Both the position numbers and the translations under genes were made by a program. From Vicugna pacos (lineage: Eukaryota > Chordata > Mammalia > Artiodactyla > Camelidae), in NCBI RefSeq assembly GCF_048564905.1, contig NC_133012.1, positions 9,767,646 through 9,831,645 of the forward strand: a stretch of DNA of 64,000 bases, in the 5' to 3' direction. A model generated the notes under the pieces. That model ran no database searches. It saw only the letters and a program-made list of their open reading frames with translations, and was not told where the DNA came from. Shown here piece by piece: positions 33,368 through 44,706 of this stretch (positions are counted from its first letter, which is position 1; every line of letters begins with the position of its first letter).

Positions 33368-34189
33368 ATAGGGGGATAAGATTAAGTTTCCAGAAGAATT
33401 TCCACTATTCAAAAAAAAAAAAAAAATCCTGTGTAGGATGTGTTAACCAAAGTGGCCATGTTTGATTTCACCCAAGGGTTTTCTTTTTTCTTTCTTTCTT
33501 TTTTTTTTTTTTGTTTTACTATATAACCACAAAACTTTTTGGAAAAAAATATTAATCACAATACATTTATCATAGGTGCACATTAATTATAAATATAACG
33601 AGAACATTAAGAGTTGTGTTTCTTAGCAAACTCCTTTCTCCTAGGGAGTATTTATATGCCTTCAAAAACCCCACAGAATGGGCTTGAGCATCATTTTGTA
33701 AGTAATGAGATCAAGACACAAGGGATTTAAGACAAGCTACTCAAGAGCTGTAGGCCTGCTGGAATCCAGAACTGTCTAGTTCCAAAGACTTATCTGTTTG
33801 GACCATGACAGTGAATTTAAAACACTTTTCTGCCTTTAGCAGAGGGTTCTTCAACAGATAAAGGCAGAGCAGGTCTAAGAGACATTGCAGTGGGAGAGCC
33901 CAGAGCCTGGAACCACCCCCCACCCTGCTCCTCTGCCGGGCTCACTCCCATTTCCTTCTCTATGGCAGCAGCCTTGGATCTTTCTAGAACCTCTAGGTCT
34001 TACCAAAAAAAAAGGCAGCTTGAAAACCACTGTGCTACATCAACCTGCTGTCTTCTCACCTTCATCAAAACTTCCATTGTGTCTCCCCAGGTGACACCTG
34101 GGACACTGACGGTGCACCTGCTGGGCTTTCCTGCCGGGCCAGGTACTAACGGGGTGCATGGAGATAATGTCTATTACTCTCCACCACAG
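33368..34189. other. Unassigned sequence with A and T runs
   Basis: An A16 run (33411-33426) and a T-rich run (33481-33513) lie close together and in opposite orientation. These could be the tails of two retroposed pieces whose bodies I cannot name. The rest is unassigned. Confidence 0.4.
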
Positions 34190-34345
34190 CATTTAGCACA
34201 AGTTTTAACTGTTTGTTTATCAGTTTACCTTTATATTCTGGCTCCCTCCCTAGACTGCAAATTCCCAGAGGGCAAGAGCCGTGTCATTTTCACTTCTGTA
34301 TTCCCCAGGAACTAGCTGGCATACAAGAGTCTCCAATAATTCTTT
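34190..34345 (+). mobile_element. L2/MIR3-type 3'-end fragment
   Basis: TAGACTGCAAATTCCCAGAGGGCAAGAGCCGTGTC and TGTATTCCCCAGGAACTAGCTGGC, then CTCCAATAATTCTTTG, follow the L2 3' end order ('actgtaagctccttgagggcagggaccgtgtc ... ccagcgcctagaacagtgcc'). Confidence 0.7.
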
Positions 34346-35977
34346 GTCAGCTGCCCGAAGATTGTTGAAAGTGCATCTGAAAGCAAGAATCACTTTTTCT
34401 CCAAGTCTGCTTCTGAAAAGAAAACCCTCCAAGTAGAGCCAACACCCAGATTCATTTCTCCAGGGAAGTCCCAGCTGCCCAATTGTGAATGCAAAGCCCT
34501 CTTTAAAAGCCCTACAAATGTGAAAGGGCGAACAGAAAAGCATGTTTAAAAAAAAAAGGCAGAAAGAAGAAAAAAAAAAAGCACATTTCAACTGAACAGT
34601 CACTTCATCTGCTTTCTATAACCAGAGAGCCTCAAAAGACCACAGCTGGTATAGTGACATATTAGTATAAATTACAAAAGTCAAAGTCTCGGGACCGCTT
34701 GGAAGGAAAGAGACACTCAGAACAGTTTCTGACTTCTACAGTTAATGGGGAAAAAAACACTTGGTGTTTGTGGGATTTTCAGCTTGTTTGGTTTTAATTT
34801 GTCCTCCACATTTAACATGACCAGCAAGCTATTTTTTTGACATACTCTTAACCCTGCCCCTGCCTCAGTATTGCATTTATTGCTCCCTACATGACTTAAC
34901 AAATTTATTGCATAGAACCAACAGCTGAAAAGCTCACTTCAGCTCAATTCTTTGCAGCTACAATAAAAGAACACAACATGATCTAGGTCATTTTTTTTCC
35001 CATGTTCCAAATCTGCTTTCACTTAAAAAAAAGGGGGGGGGGGAGGGGAAGTCAGCTTCCCACAAATAAGAAAGTATGAAAAAATCTGCTAGCTTTCTTC
35101 CTTCTCTCCAAGAAATAGGCTTTTTCTATTTTACCCCCAATCACTCCTTCCTGTGTTTTGAGCAACCCTGACTTGTGTGTATCGGGCAGTCAATAAGCAG
35201 TCATAGGTGCAAGTATGCCTTGGAATTCTTCCCAGGGAGAAAGTGAACTCCAGAAACTGAGGCCGGGGGAAGGGGTAAGCGTGGGGGGAGGACTAGAACC
35301 CCTTGCATTTTAGAATAAGGACAAGTGGCTTAGAGGAATAAGAACGGAATTCTAAATGCTTCTCGTCATTTTCAGTTTCTGTTTATGTTGCTCTTAATGT
35401 CCACCGAAATAGGCTGGATACATGCAGTTGCATATCCTATTTGGGTATAATTTAATAGTCAGAAGTGAGGTATCAGAAAAGGTCTGAAAAAAGCAGTCTG
35501 TGGAATAAATACATACTTTGCTACTAATAACCAGACCTGTCCCTTGCATTGCTTATTATGCCTCTAAAAATAAGTCATTTATAATCATTTGATCCAATTA
35601 CAGATTGTCCCTTGTGGTGGTAAACTCAAAATAACATAGCGAGTGATTTGTTGGTGCAGATTCCCTGAAGTTTTTATTACTGAGAAATAGCATCACCAGG
35701 TGTCATGAAGGACCAGGCACCTCCAGCAACCCGAGCATCGCCTGCTTTGACAGTTTCTGGGTTGAGTACCCACCACGTCAATTACTCTGGCTCTTTGGTT
35801 CTCCTCCTGCCATCAGCCCGTTGCCGCTTGGCCCTTAGAATATCATTAATGCATGGGAAAAGGACTCAAATTTGCTCTATTTTCCCATCTTTCATAAATA
35901 ATTGGTTTTTTGGTATCTAAAACCATGAACTGTCCTTAAAAAGGACTTTTCCATTTTTTAATAAGGTTGTACAGTAT
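34346..35977. other. Unassigned non-coding sequence with a G-run
   Basis: No gene or repeat family is recognised. A poly-A to poly-G transition at 35025-35048 has eleven Gs, an A and four more Gs (35033-35048). Confidence 0.45.
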
Positions 35978-36215
35978 AATGAAAAGGGCATGACATTTAG
36001 GTCCGGAGGACCATGGGGTCTAGGGACAGGCTTGGCTCACTCTGCCAATTAAGAAAGTCCCAGATTTAGTGGGGGAGAATTTCAGCTTCGTCATCAGTAG
36101 CAAAGTTTATAACTATCAGCCTCAGGCATTACTGTGATGATCAAATCAAATGAGTTACTTACATTATAAAGTGCTTTATGTATTGTAAAGCGCAATACCG
36201 ATGTTATTTTGAGAT
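35978..36215 (+). mobile_element. MIR SINE
   Basis: ATGAAAAGGGCATGACATTTAGGTCCGG (head), CTTCGTCATCAGTAGCAAAG, then CATTACTGTGATGATCAAATCAAATGAG and TAAAGTGCTTTATGTATTGTAAAGCGC keep MIR sense order and spacing over about 240 bases. Confidence 0.7.
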
Positions 36216-37740
36216 TACCACCATTTAAAAATCCTACACAGTATTCCTTGCAGGAGTGATATTGGCACAGCGTGACAACAGGGCTGATTCTATAAGCGTG
36301 TTATTTTTAGAGACCTAATGAGAAAGAGAGAGACAGAGAGAAAGCAAACAGAGAATTTGATGTAAGCATCTCCCGGTCGGTCGTAGACTCAGCCTCCCCA
36401 CCCCAAGCTCTGGTCCTTGCCCACCCCCCTCCCTGCAACATACACTGTCAACCTCCCCACTCGGAGGCTCCACATCCTCCCTTCATCCACTATGTTCTCA
36501 TACAAACATTTACAGTGGGGGGCTGTTTCTTTACACAACTACAGATGATTGAGAAATCTCTCAGCTTCATTTTCTATCTGTTTCGCTGAGGCTGAAGCAC
36601 CATCTTCCCTAAGGCCCCGCTTTAAACAAGCCAAACAAATTCCATCCTCATTCCTCATCAGCCTGTGAGATGCTGCCTGACTTGTGACCAAGGTCCAACA
36701 ACTAGTGTGAAGACCTGGAATTCAGTTTCTCACCTTTCAACCTCCCAATTGCTTCACAGTCACACCTTTCCTCCCACCACATTTTCCTCCATTCCTGCCC
36801 CATTTCCATGTCTTCCTTTTGGTTCTCCCTAAGTCCATCTTGACTGAGGGTGCCATCACTCATCTCATCTCATCTCCACCTTGGACCAGATGGCATCTCA
36901 GTTTCTACATCCAGGGCAAGTTCTTTGCTGGTAAGTCCGGACCTATATATTCGAACCAACTTCCGTGGACTGTCATACATGTCTTAGAATACATGAGAAG
37001 GTCCTATCATTATATTTAAAGATTCTAATCCTATTCCCTTTAGGAGCTTACAAATGTGAACACTGGGAGCCAAGGAGTTTCCATGGCTCCCACAGCCATG
37101 CAGAGGGTCAGCGATAAACACCTGGGAAGTGAATCAGGATTTCATGCCCTCAGTCCAATGTGTTTTTCCCCTCATCATCTTAAAACAATTTTAACTTAGT
37201 CCATCCTTGCTAATTAAAACCCAGGTGCCTTCTTCCTCAGTTATCATTGGGCAAGATGCAAATTTGGAACAGTTACACCAGTGAAAAGCCTTGGAAGGTG
37301 AAATGCAGAATTATAAAAGCCAAGCAGTTTAAAAGGGATCCTTCTGCCAAAACACTTTACACTAAAAGTGGTCCACGGCACTAAATTAAAGTATTAAAAA
37401 GTCAGACAATTTAATGGAGGTGTATTTCACCTAATAGAGTCAAGGCGTCAAACGCTTTCAGGGAGCAACTAACAATAAACCTGATGCGCTTAACACTCTG
37501 GGATTTCTTGGATCCTGTTGGAATCATTCATCACCAAGACATAATTTCTGAGGCTCTATCTAAGAGCAAAGTAAAAGAGGAATCCAAAGGACAGAACAAA
37601 AACATGTACATGGTGGACACCATGTACCAACCTTCTGTGGCTATGCCTACAGTTGGAGGGTATGGATGGGTGTCTTTCAGTTTGATGTACAACTTCAATG
37701 CATTAATTTCCAAAACTGTACTGTCAAGGGCATTAATGTG
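36216..37740. other. Unassigned non-coding sequence
   Basis: No gene is recognised. A stretch near 37080-37155 weakly resembles antisense MIR. Open frames near 36819 and 37484 have no recognisable domain. Confidence 0.4.
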
Positions 37741-39105
37741 AGCTTTGTTTTGCCAGCTCCAATGGGAACTTTTCTATCTTCTTCTCAATCAATACTCCCT
37801 CAATCCGGGGTGCTTCCATGATACCTTGTGCTCCTGGTTTCCTCCGACTTTATGCCTTTCTCCTCCTCTGTCAACTTTTAATACTGGAGTCCCAGGGCTT
37901 GGTTCAGGACTCTGTCATCTATCTACAGTCTACCTGGGTGATCTCATCCAGCCACTGGACTTAAATAAATCTATATTCCAATGACTCCCAAGTTTCTCTC
38001 TCTCACCCTCACCTCCTCATTGAATTTCAGACTTTCCTAGACAATTGCTTACATCTTCACCTGGATGTAAAATAGGTATGTCAAATTAATGGCATTTTCA
38101 CCCCTCCAAAAAAAGTCCCACTAAATATTCCCCAAATATTCTCTCTCATTCTATGTCACCACCATTTATCTAATTACTTAGGCCACAAGCAGGGATTAAC
38201 CTTAGTTGCTTTCCTTCCTTCGCTAACTATAGCTCATTATTTGGCAGGTTCTGTTGACCTGACCTCCAAAGTACACTCCATGTGATGTAATGGCTGGAAT
38301 TCCTGCAGCCAGTTTAGACCATGAGATGACCTTAGGAATGGAAGTTACCCATGATAAAGCAAAGAGATAAAAACATCTTGGGTCCTTAATACCACAGAGC
38401 ACCATAACAGCTCTGAACAGATTTTTATATCAGAGAGAAATAAATTTAAGTGAAAAAAAAATAAAACAAAACAGGATTTCAACTTCTCCTGTTTTGCACC
38501 TACCCACTAGTTCCACTCTAACCTAACCTCATAGCACGTCTCCCCCGGACCACTCAGACAGCCCCTATCTGGTTTCCTTGCATTTCTTGTTTCTTGTCTT
38601 GCTACAGAACAGAGTGAGCTTTTAAAACTGCAAATCAGATAATGCCACTTCTTGATTATTAATGCTATCTTTTGGTTTCCATATGAACTTCAAATAAAAT
38701 GCCGAGTCCCTACACCCACCACTTTCACTCTATCCACCACTCTGCCCTTGAACAATGGACTGTGGCTGCAATGGCCTGAGTTTCTCTCACCCGAGACCAT
38801 TGCATTTGCTATTCCTTCCCCCAGAACACGCTTCCCAGCATGGTTGCCTCCTTGTTATTGCTTAGATCTCCAAGCTCAAAAGTTTCCTTCTCAAAGAGGG
38901 CTTCTTTGGAGAATCCAGCCAAGGCAGCCCCAGCCACTTTTCATCCTATCACCTTCCTATTTTCTCATAGCTATACGTTGGAATTATGTGAGCTCGTTAC
39001 TCATTTACATCTTATGACCTGGATCCCAAGCCTAGAAAAGTACCTGGCCATTCTAAAAGCTTACCATATTTTTGCTATGTACTGGTTAAATGAATAAAAT
39101 AATTA
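37741..39105 (+). mobile_element. L2 LINE 3' region, split by a 185 base insert
   Basis: The left piece (to about 38282) has GGGTGATCTCATCCAGCC, CATCTTCACCTGGATGT and GGCAGGTTCTGTTGACCTGACCTCCAAAG in L2 order. The right piece (from about 38468) continues with GATTTCAACTTCTCC, CAAATCAGATAATGCCACTTC, AACTTCAAATAAAATGC, TTGCATTTGCTATTCCTTCCCCCAGAACACGCTTCCC and CTTCTCAAAGAGGGCTTCTTTGG, ending near GTTAAATGAATAAAAT. One of the longest L2 remnants in the window. Confidence 0.75.
38283..38467 (+). mobile_element. Retroposed fragment with polyadenylation signal and A tail inside L2
   Basis: The insert starts around GTGATGTAATGGCTGGAATTCC and contains GACCATGAGATGACCTTAGG, GTCCTTAATACCACAGAGC and GAGAGAAATAAATTT. 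The signal AATAAA is at 38439-38444 and a nine-A run begins at 38453. The theme (a 'tggctggagctcctgcagccatcttggaccatgaggtgacc ... agagaaataaac' repeat) is widespread in mammals, but I cannot name its family. In its usual form sequence continues after the signal. Here As follow instead, as in a reverse-transcribed polyadenylated RNA. No target duplication is evident. Confidence 0.5.
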
Positions 39106-39225
39106 ACTGCTGGCATTCCTTCAAATGTTATAACATAAAGCATTCCATAAAGAGTTTTTAACAAGATTAAGGAGAAGCTGGCTGGTGTAGACACCCAGAC
39201 AAAAGAATTGAAGCATTCAGAGGGA
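39106..39225. other. Short unassigned spacer
   Basis: No recognised content between the L2 end and the following L1. Confidence 0.45.
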
Positions 39226-39800
39226 GCTGGAACACAGATTACCATTAATCCAGCAGCTGTACCTCTGGGTAGATGCTCAAAAGAAGGAAAGCAGAGACTT
39301 GAACAGATATTTCTGCACCAATGTTCATAGCAGCATTATTTACAATAGCCAAAAGGTAGAAAACAATCCAAAAGTCTATTAATAGAGGAATGGATAAACA
39401 GAATGTAGTCTATACATACAATAAAATATTTTTCAGCTTTAAAAAGAAATAAAATTCTGGCATATGCTATCACACAAATGAACCATGAAGACATTACCGC
39501 TAAGTGAAACAATCCAGACACAAATGGACAAATGCTGCATGATTTTACTAATATAAGGTACCTAGAATGGGCAAATCTATAGAGACAGAGAGGAGAACAG
39601 TGGTTACCATGGGCTGGGGCAAAGGGAGGATGGGGAATTCGGGTTCAGTGGGTACAAAGCTTCAGGTGGGGAAGGTGAAAAGGTTCTGGAGGTAGATGGC
39701 GGTGATGGCTGCCGACACGTAAGTGCACTTAATACCTCTAAACTGTACGCTTACAAATGATTTAAATGGTAAATTATGTTTTGCATATTTTCAATGATAA
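39226..39800 (+). mobile_element. Older L1 3' end (L1M-type)
   Basis: It starts in the end of ORF2 (GATTACCATTAATCCAGCAGCTGTACCTCTGGGTAGA, then TTCATAGCAGCATTATTTACAATAGCC) and runs through TGAACCATGAAGACATTACCGC, TATAAGGTACCTAGAATGGG, GTGGTTACCATGGGCTGGGG and AACTGTACGCTTACAAATG to an A run at 39799-39806. It is of the same older lineage as 28259-28660 and unlike the younger tails at 22645 and 53845. Heavily mutated. Confidence 0.85.
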
Positions 39801-42275
39801 AAAAAATCAGAGTTAAAAAGAGGAAGGATCGGGATGGGATGGAAGTCAGGAGGGAACTGGATTATAACTTTTGACCAAATTCATGACACAAAGTCCATTG
39901 CATTTGACAGATATGGACTTTTCTTCTTAGTAGAAAGCGAAGGTTCAGGATCAACAATACTAATCTTCCTTCTTCAAAGACAAAAGAGGAAAATCACTTT
40001 CTTTTTTTTTTATCAGTACCGATTTGATATTTTTATAAACTTGGACATGACTGTCTCTAAGACGTAATGGCATGGAGAACAATTAACTCATTCTGTTTGG
40101 ATGCTCTTCATCCAGAGCAGAGCTATAAATAGCGGGTATCAGGCCAGTCACAAGGCATGGGGTAATTTATTCTCTCCAAAATTCTATTAAAACACATCTA
40201 ATCAGCTAGATGTTGTTCCTCCTGTCCAGACGACCAAAAGGATGTTCTATAAATGGACACAATGATTCTTGTTTTCTGACATTACTCCAAGTCAGCGCTC
40301 CTTGTCCAAATCCTTATGGAAAATAAGGATTTAGAACCATTTCAATAAAGAACATAATGTAGAAAAAAATATCCAAATGGCTGATGTTTTTTATGTGTAA
40401 GCAAATCTTTGGGGTTACATAGGCGGAGATTCAGAGGTTGTGGGAAACTGTCTGATGAGACACCAGCACCGGATGGGATAAGCCCAGCCTGCACTCTTAC
40501 TCCTAACTACATCTCCCTCCACTCGGTCCTCTTACATGGAAAACAGCCCATCAACAGCTCTATTAAAGAATGCTGAAATTAAAAAATAGAGATCAGAAGG
40601 CAAGTTTACAAGTAAAATGAGCCCTAGACATTTTTTTTTCCTTTTTAAACATTGTGGTTGATGCTAGAAGCCATTTAGAGCAGCTGTTTTATGAAAAATA
40701 AACTTTGTATTGCGGCTGGGGGAGAAAGACAAGATAAATACTTTGTGAAAATATTAATGCTGAGGTAACAGAACTAAACTTGGAATTCTCAAGTAAGAGC
40801 CTCTGAAATTGGAGTAAAAATGCCTAATTCTTTCACTAGAAAACTAATACTGTATCCCTTTTGGCAAAGTCATTCTAAATTGAAAAAGAAGCAAATCCTT
40901 TCTCATGTTCATAACTAAGCTCCCTTTCCATGGACATTATTTCTCTTTGATACCCCCCCTAAAATGTGTGGGGATGTCAGACTATGTTAAGGATTTTATG
41001 TACTTTGTGAAATAAGATTTTTAGAAATTTTACTTTTCCTTGAAAGGTTTTAGTGTCTTTTCCCCCCCCAAAAATATATTCACTGTCAATCTCTGATTAT
41101 TTAATTAAGAATGAAGCTTTAAGCAACATGTTTGCGGGAGCCCTGGGAACAAGCAACTTCATTAGATCAAGGTCATGGTCCTCCAGGAGGCTCTCCTGCA
41201 GCCAGCCAGCCCTGTGGTTCTGTCCAGAGTCTCACCTTTGCCTGCTGGTTTCCCTTGTTCTGGCTTTTCACAGTTCTGGCGGCCCCTCATCTGAGATTTC
41301 TCTTTTCCCTCATTATCACCTCTGAATGTGTGACGACTTAATTTAAGATCTCTCTTTCAGCTCTTCCTTGACATCATCCCCTCTTAGCTGCGGAGAATCA
41401 CCTCCAGCCCTGGCTGCTAAATTTGGCTCCTGCTGTATCTCGTCTCCGTCAGTCCCACATTGGTACTGAAGATTTCCTCTGACCCTGGATGTGGCACAGC
41501 AGTGTGAGGCTGAGCGAGCCAACCCTAACAGCAAGGAGGGCATGGGTGGCTACCTGTGAGCTAAAGTCTTTGAATAAAATAAATGCTTTTACTATTTTAG
41601 CTGGAACTACTAGTATCTTACTACTGCCATTACACAGAGGGGAACAAAATATTCATGTTTAAGATGTCAACGTTTCATGTTCAACCAGCAGAAAACCTCT
41701 TTTACACACATTAACTTTTTCTGTCTTTCAGCGTGGGTAACACTAAAGGGTCAGGAGGGCATTCTTTACAGGGATGTATTCTTGCCACGCAAAATACGTT
41801 GCCATTTCCCAGCAGCCACACTGCTGTCACGGAGAAGGAGTAAGCCAGAGGTGGTGGCGCTGTGTGCAACGTGTAGAAGTCCATGGCTACAAACTGTCTT
41901 CCGCCTCCCTCCATACCAGATACACCCACATACACAAACACACACCTTTTGACCCCCAGAAACACACGAACATTTTGACAGGAACCCTGTATCTGTTCTC
42001 ACGACAGTTCAGACACCAAAATCGGCAGCATGAGGGAGGCAGCGCAGCTTAGTTAAGAGAAACCTGCAAGAGGCTTAAAGAGAGCGGGGGTCCAGTCTCA
42101 CCGCAGGGGCCACCTGTGCGCTATCAAGCCACTCCTTCCGGGGTCTGGACCAATGTTTTCTAATTTAGAGAACTAGCAGGTTAAACTGAATGATTTCCAA
42201 ATTTCCTCCCAGATGTATGGTTCTATGAATTCAAAAAAAGAGACTGAGTCCATTAACTCCATCTGGACAGTTTTC
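39801..42275. other. Unassigned non-coding sequence
   Basis: No gene or repeat family is recognised across 2.5 kb. Open frames in both strands near 41053-41543 and 41677-42052 overlap and have no known domain. Confidence 0.45.
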
Positions 42276-42281
42276 CAACCA

Positions 42282-42331
<50 letters not shown>

Positions 42332-42457
42332 GTGGGGGAGGTAACTAGGTTTATTTATTTATTCTTAGGGGAGGTACTGGGGATTGAACTCAGGACCTCA
42401 TGCATGCTAAGCAAGCACTCTACCACTGAGCTATACTCTCCCCCCTCAACCACTTAT
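42276..42457 (-). mobile_element. Camelid tRNA-derived SINE (antisense)
   Basis: The minus strand gives the tRNA-like head (AGTATAGCTCAGTGGTAGAGTGC), a B box GAGTTCAATCCCCAG, TACCTCCCCTAAG and the body end CTAGTTACCTCCCCC, then the AAT-repeat tail. The word CAACCAC followed by TTAT stands on both sides (42276-42287 and 42447-42457, one base different) and is probably the target duplication. That places the microsatellite inside the insertion. Confidence 0.93.
42283..42331 (+). repeat. (ATT)n microsatellite grown from a SINE tail
   Basis: Sixteen uninterrupted ATT units lie exactly where the A-rich tail of the minus-strand SINE (42332-42446) should be. On the SINE strand they read AAT, as expected for tail expansion. 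Confidence 0.95.
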
Positions 42458-44654
42458 GATAGTTTGAAAAGCTTACATCCCACAATGTTCTCACTTATAA
42501 CCCACTTTTTCAGATCCGGTATTTCCCATGATGATTCGTCAACAGACACTTACTGCATCTTCATTAATCCCTCAAATGCAAGGCCCAGTGGAAGACAGGA
42601 AACGAGGGGCACACTGTCCCCAGCCTTCAGTTTTCACTCTCAGTGTAGAGACAGACTATAGACAGAAATTTACTGTCCTACTAAGACGAGTATCACAGAA
42701 GATACTGAGAATTCTCACAAATAGCATGGAAGAAATGACCAGTGAAACATATCGCGGAAAGGATCGCACGGACAAGCGGACATAAATTTTACTTGTGGAG
42801 AATCAATTAGGTCAAAAGCAAACGATTTAGAGAACTGATTCCAGTGACAGTTCCCTCCCTTCTTTGAGTAAGGGTTTTACCAACAGGCTAGTGACCAACG
42901 GGTTTGTCATTAACTTCAGAGCAGCCCTGTAATTATGCCTGTGCATAATTGTGTAGTTGTGTATAATTGTGTAATTGTGTTAATGCTACACACGAAATTT
43001 TACATACAAAAGAGCACTGGACAGTAAACTTTAGGTAGTTCATCCCTTAGCCTGGGATTAACTGACCTCCATGAATTCTTTCTTATTTCAATATAGTTCT
43101 GAATTAAAAGTGCCCCTTTGAATAGAGAAATCGTACTCTTTAGAAGACTAGCCAATGACCCCTCTCCTGACCTTGACTTTGCACTCAGAAGACTCCTTAG
43201 CCCTGTGGTCTAGCTCCTTGTTTCTGATCCCTTGCCAAAGCGGTGCTATAACCATCCCTCTAGCCAAGCAGTCATATCCCAGCTTGGTCCTTTGAAGACT
43301 GGGTCTTATGACCTTCAGCCTACCTACCACCTTCACTTGGAATTACTGAAAAGAACATTTTCTATAATTGGTAAAAATAGACTTTACAAATATGGCTTTT
43401 GGTGGATTCATAACCTATTCATAAGTTTAAGGGCAAAAGATCTTGAAGTAGCAAGTAGTATCTCTTAAGATCTTTATTTTTGAAACTCAATTAGACCAGC
43501 ATTTGTATGCAAAATCTTATTTGAAGTAAGCCATTGGAAGTCATGCATACACCCCTAGCTGTAGATAGCCCGCTCAAGTTGTAATTTACACATCAATATT
43601 CACACTCTAACCCAGCTACTTCAAACCACTGACAACCAGCTCTGCTTCTTTATTTATAGAACTTTCCTGGAAAGGATCAGCATTTGCTGGGAAACTAAAT
43701 GACTCTGTTCTAATTGTGTTTCTGAGACCTCATTTCAAGATCTCAGAAAAGTCTCCAAAAAAAAAAAAAAAAAAACTCTGCGAGAAGACATTTCCATCAG
43801 TGAACTCATAATAAATGCCTTTAATAAGGGTGATGGGTCTAAAAATAATTAGCTCATGGAAGTAACAGGCCATTAGAGTATCAGTCCTGAGCACTCATGC
43901 GATTTTTAGTTTCTATAAGGGTAATGGGAGTAATGATACTCGGTTTGCGTAACATTTCACACTGGTCTTGATTTAGAATGTCTATTTCTTTCTGGTACTA
44001 TCTCTGTGTAAAAGGGTAAAATGAAAACTCCGGAGGAGGGATACAAGGAAAGATAAAGCAATTATTTTATCCCATTTCAACGGTACTGTTCTTAGCTAAA
44101 TTTCATGTCTTGATTTCTCTCTACCACTTTGAAAAACGGCGTCAGTCATCTTGCCAGGGGAAATTTCCTTCTAAAAGTTGCTGAGATTTTGGTAAATATT
44201 GTTATTATTGTAAGCTACATGAGAAGGGTCCAATAACCTAAATTATAATTTACGGTTCTTTTAAACTATAATATATGTGGCTTTCTTATTTAAAAAAACA
44301 CACACATAAATTGTATGACGTGAAATAAGATGGACTACTTTCAAATTGCCCCCGCCGTTGTTTTGTAACTGACCTGTATCTACTGTAAAATGTGGAACAA
44401 ACCAGGTCCATTTCCAACTGTGCAGATGGCTCATTCTCTAGCCGTCTTAAAGATAGAAAGATTGGTGAGCATCAGTGTGGTGCCAGGAAGGAGCAAAAAT
44501 TCTGGGAACTTGAAAACTAACTGAAAGCCAAGTCTTTCTGTGCAGGGTCCAAATCTCCCATTGGGAGAAAGGGCTGGGATCTGAGATAAGGTTGGTCACA
44601 TTATTCCAGAGATAACCCAACATTTATTTCATTTACTGCATTGAGAGAGTGCAC
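42458..44654. other. Unassigned non-coding sequence
   Basis: No gene or repeat family is recognised. It contains a short irregular tandem patch of ATAATTGTGT-like units (42946-42981), an A19 run (43757-43775) and a perfect MEF2-type word CTAAAAATAA at 43839-43848 in a repeat-free context. Confidence 0.45.
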
Positions 44655-44706
44655 GGTTCTGTGTGCACGTGCACACGCGCGCACACACACACATACATAC
44701 ATACTA
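44655..44706 (+). repeat. Alternating purine-pyrimidine tract with perfect palindrome
   Basis: GTGTGCACGTGCACAC at 44661-44676 is a perfect 16 base palindrome with CACGTG (an E-box) at its centre. It runs into GCGCG and then CA and CATA repeats. More than 40 bases of strict purine-pyrimidine alternation, including CG steps, make this a strong Z-DNA candidate. Confidence 0.85.
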
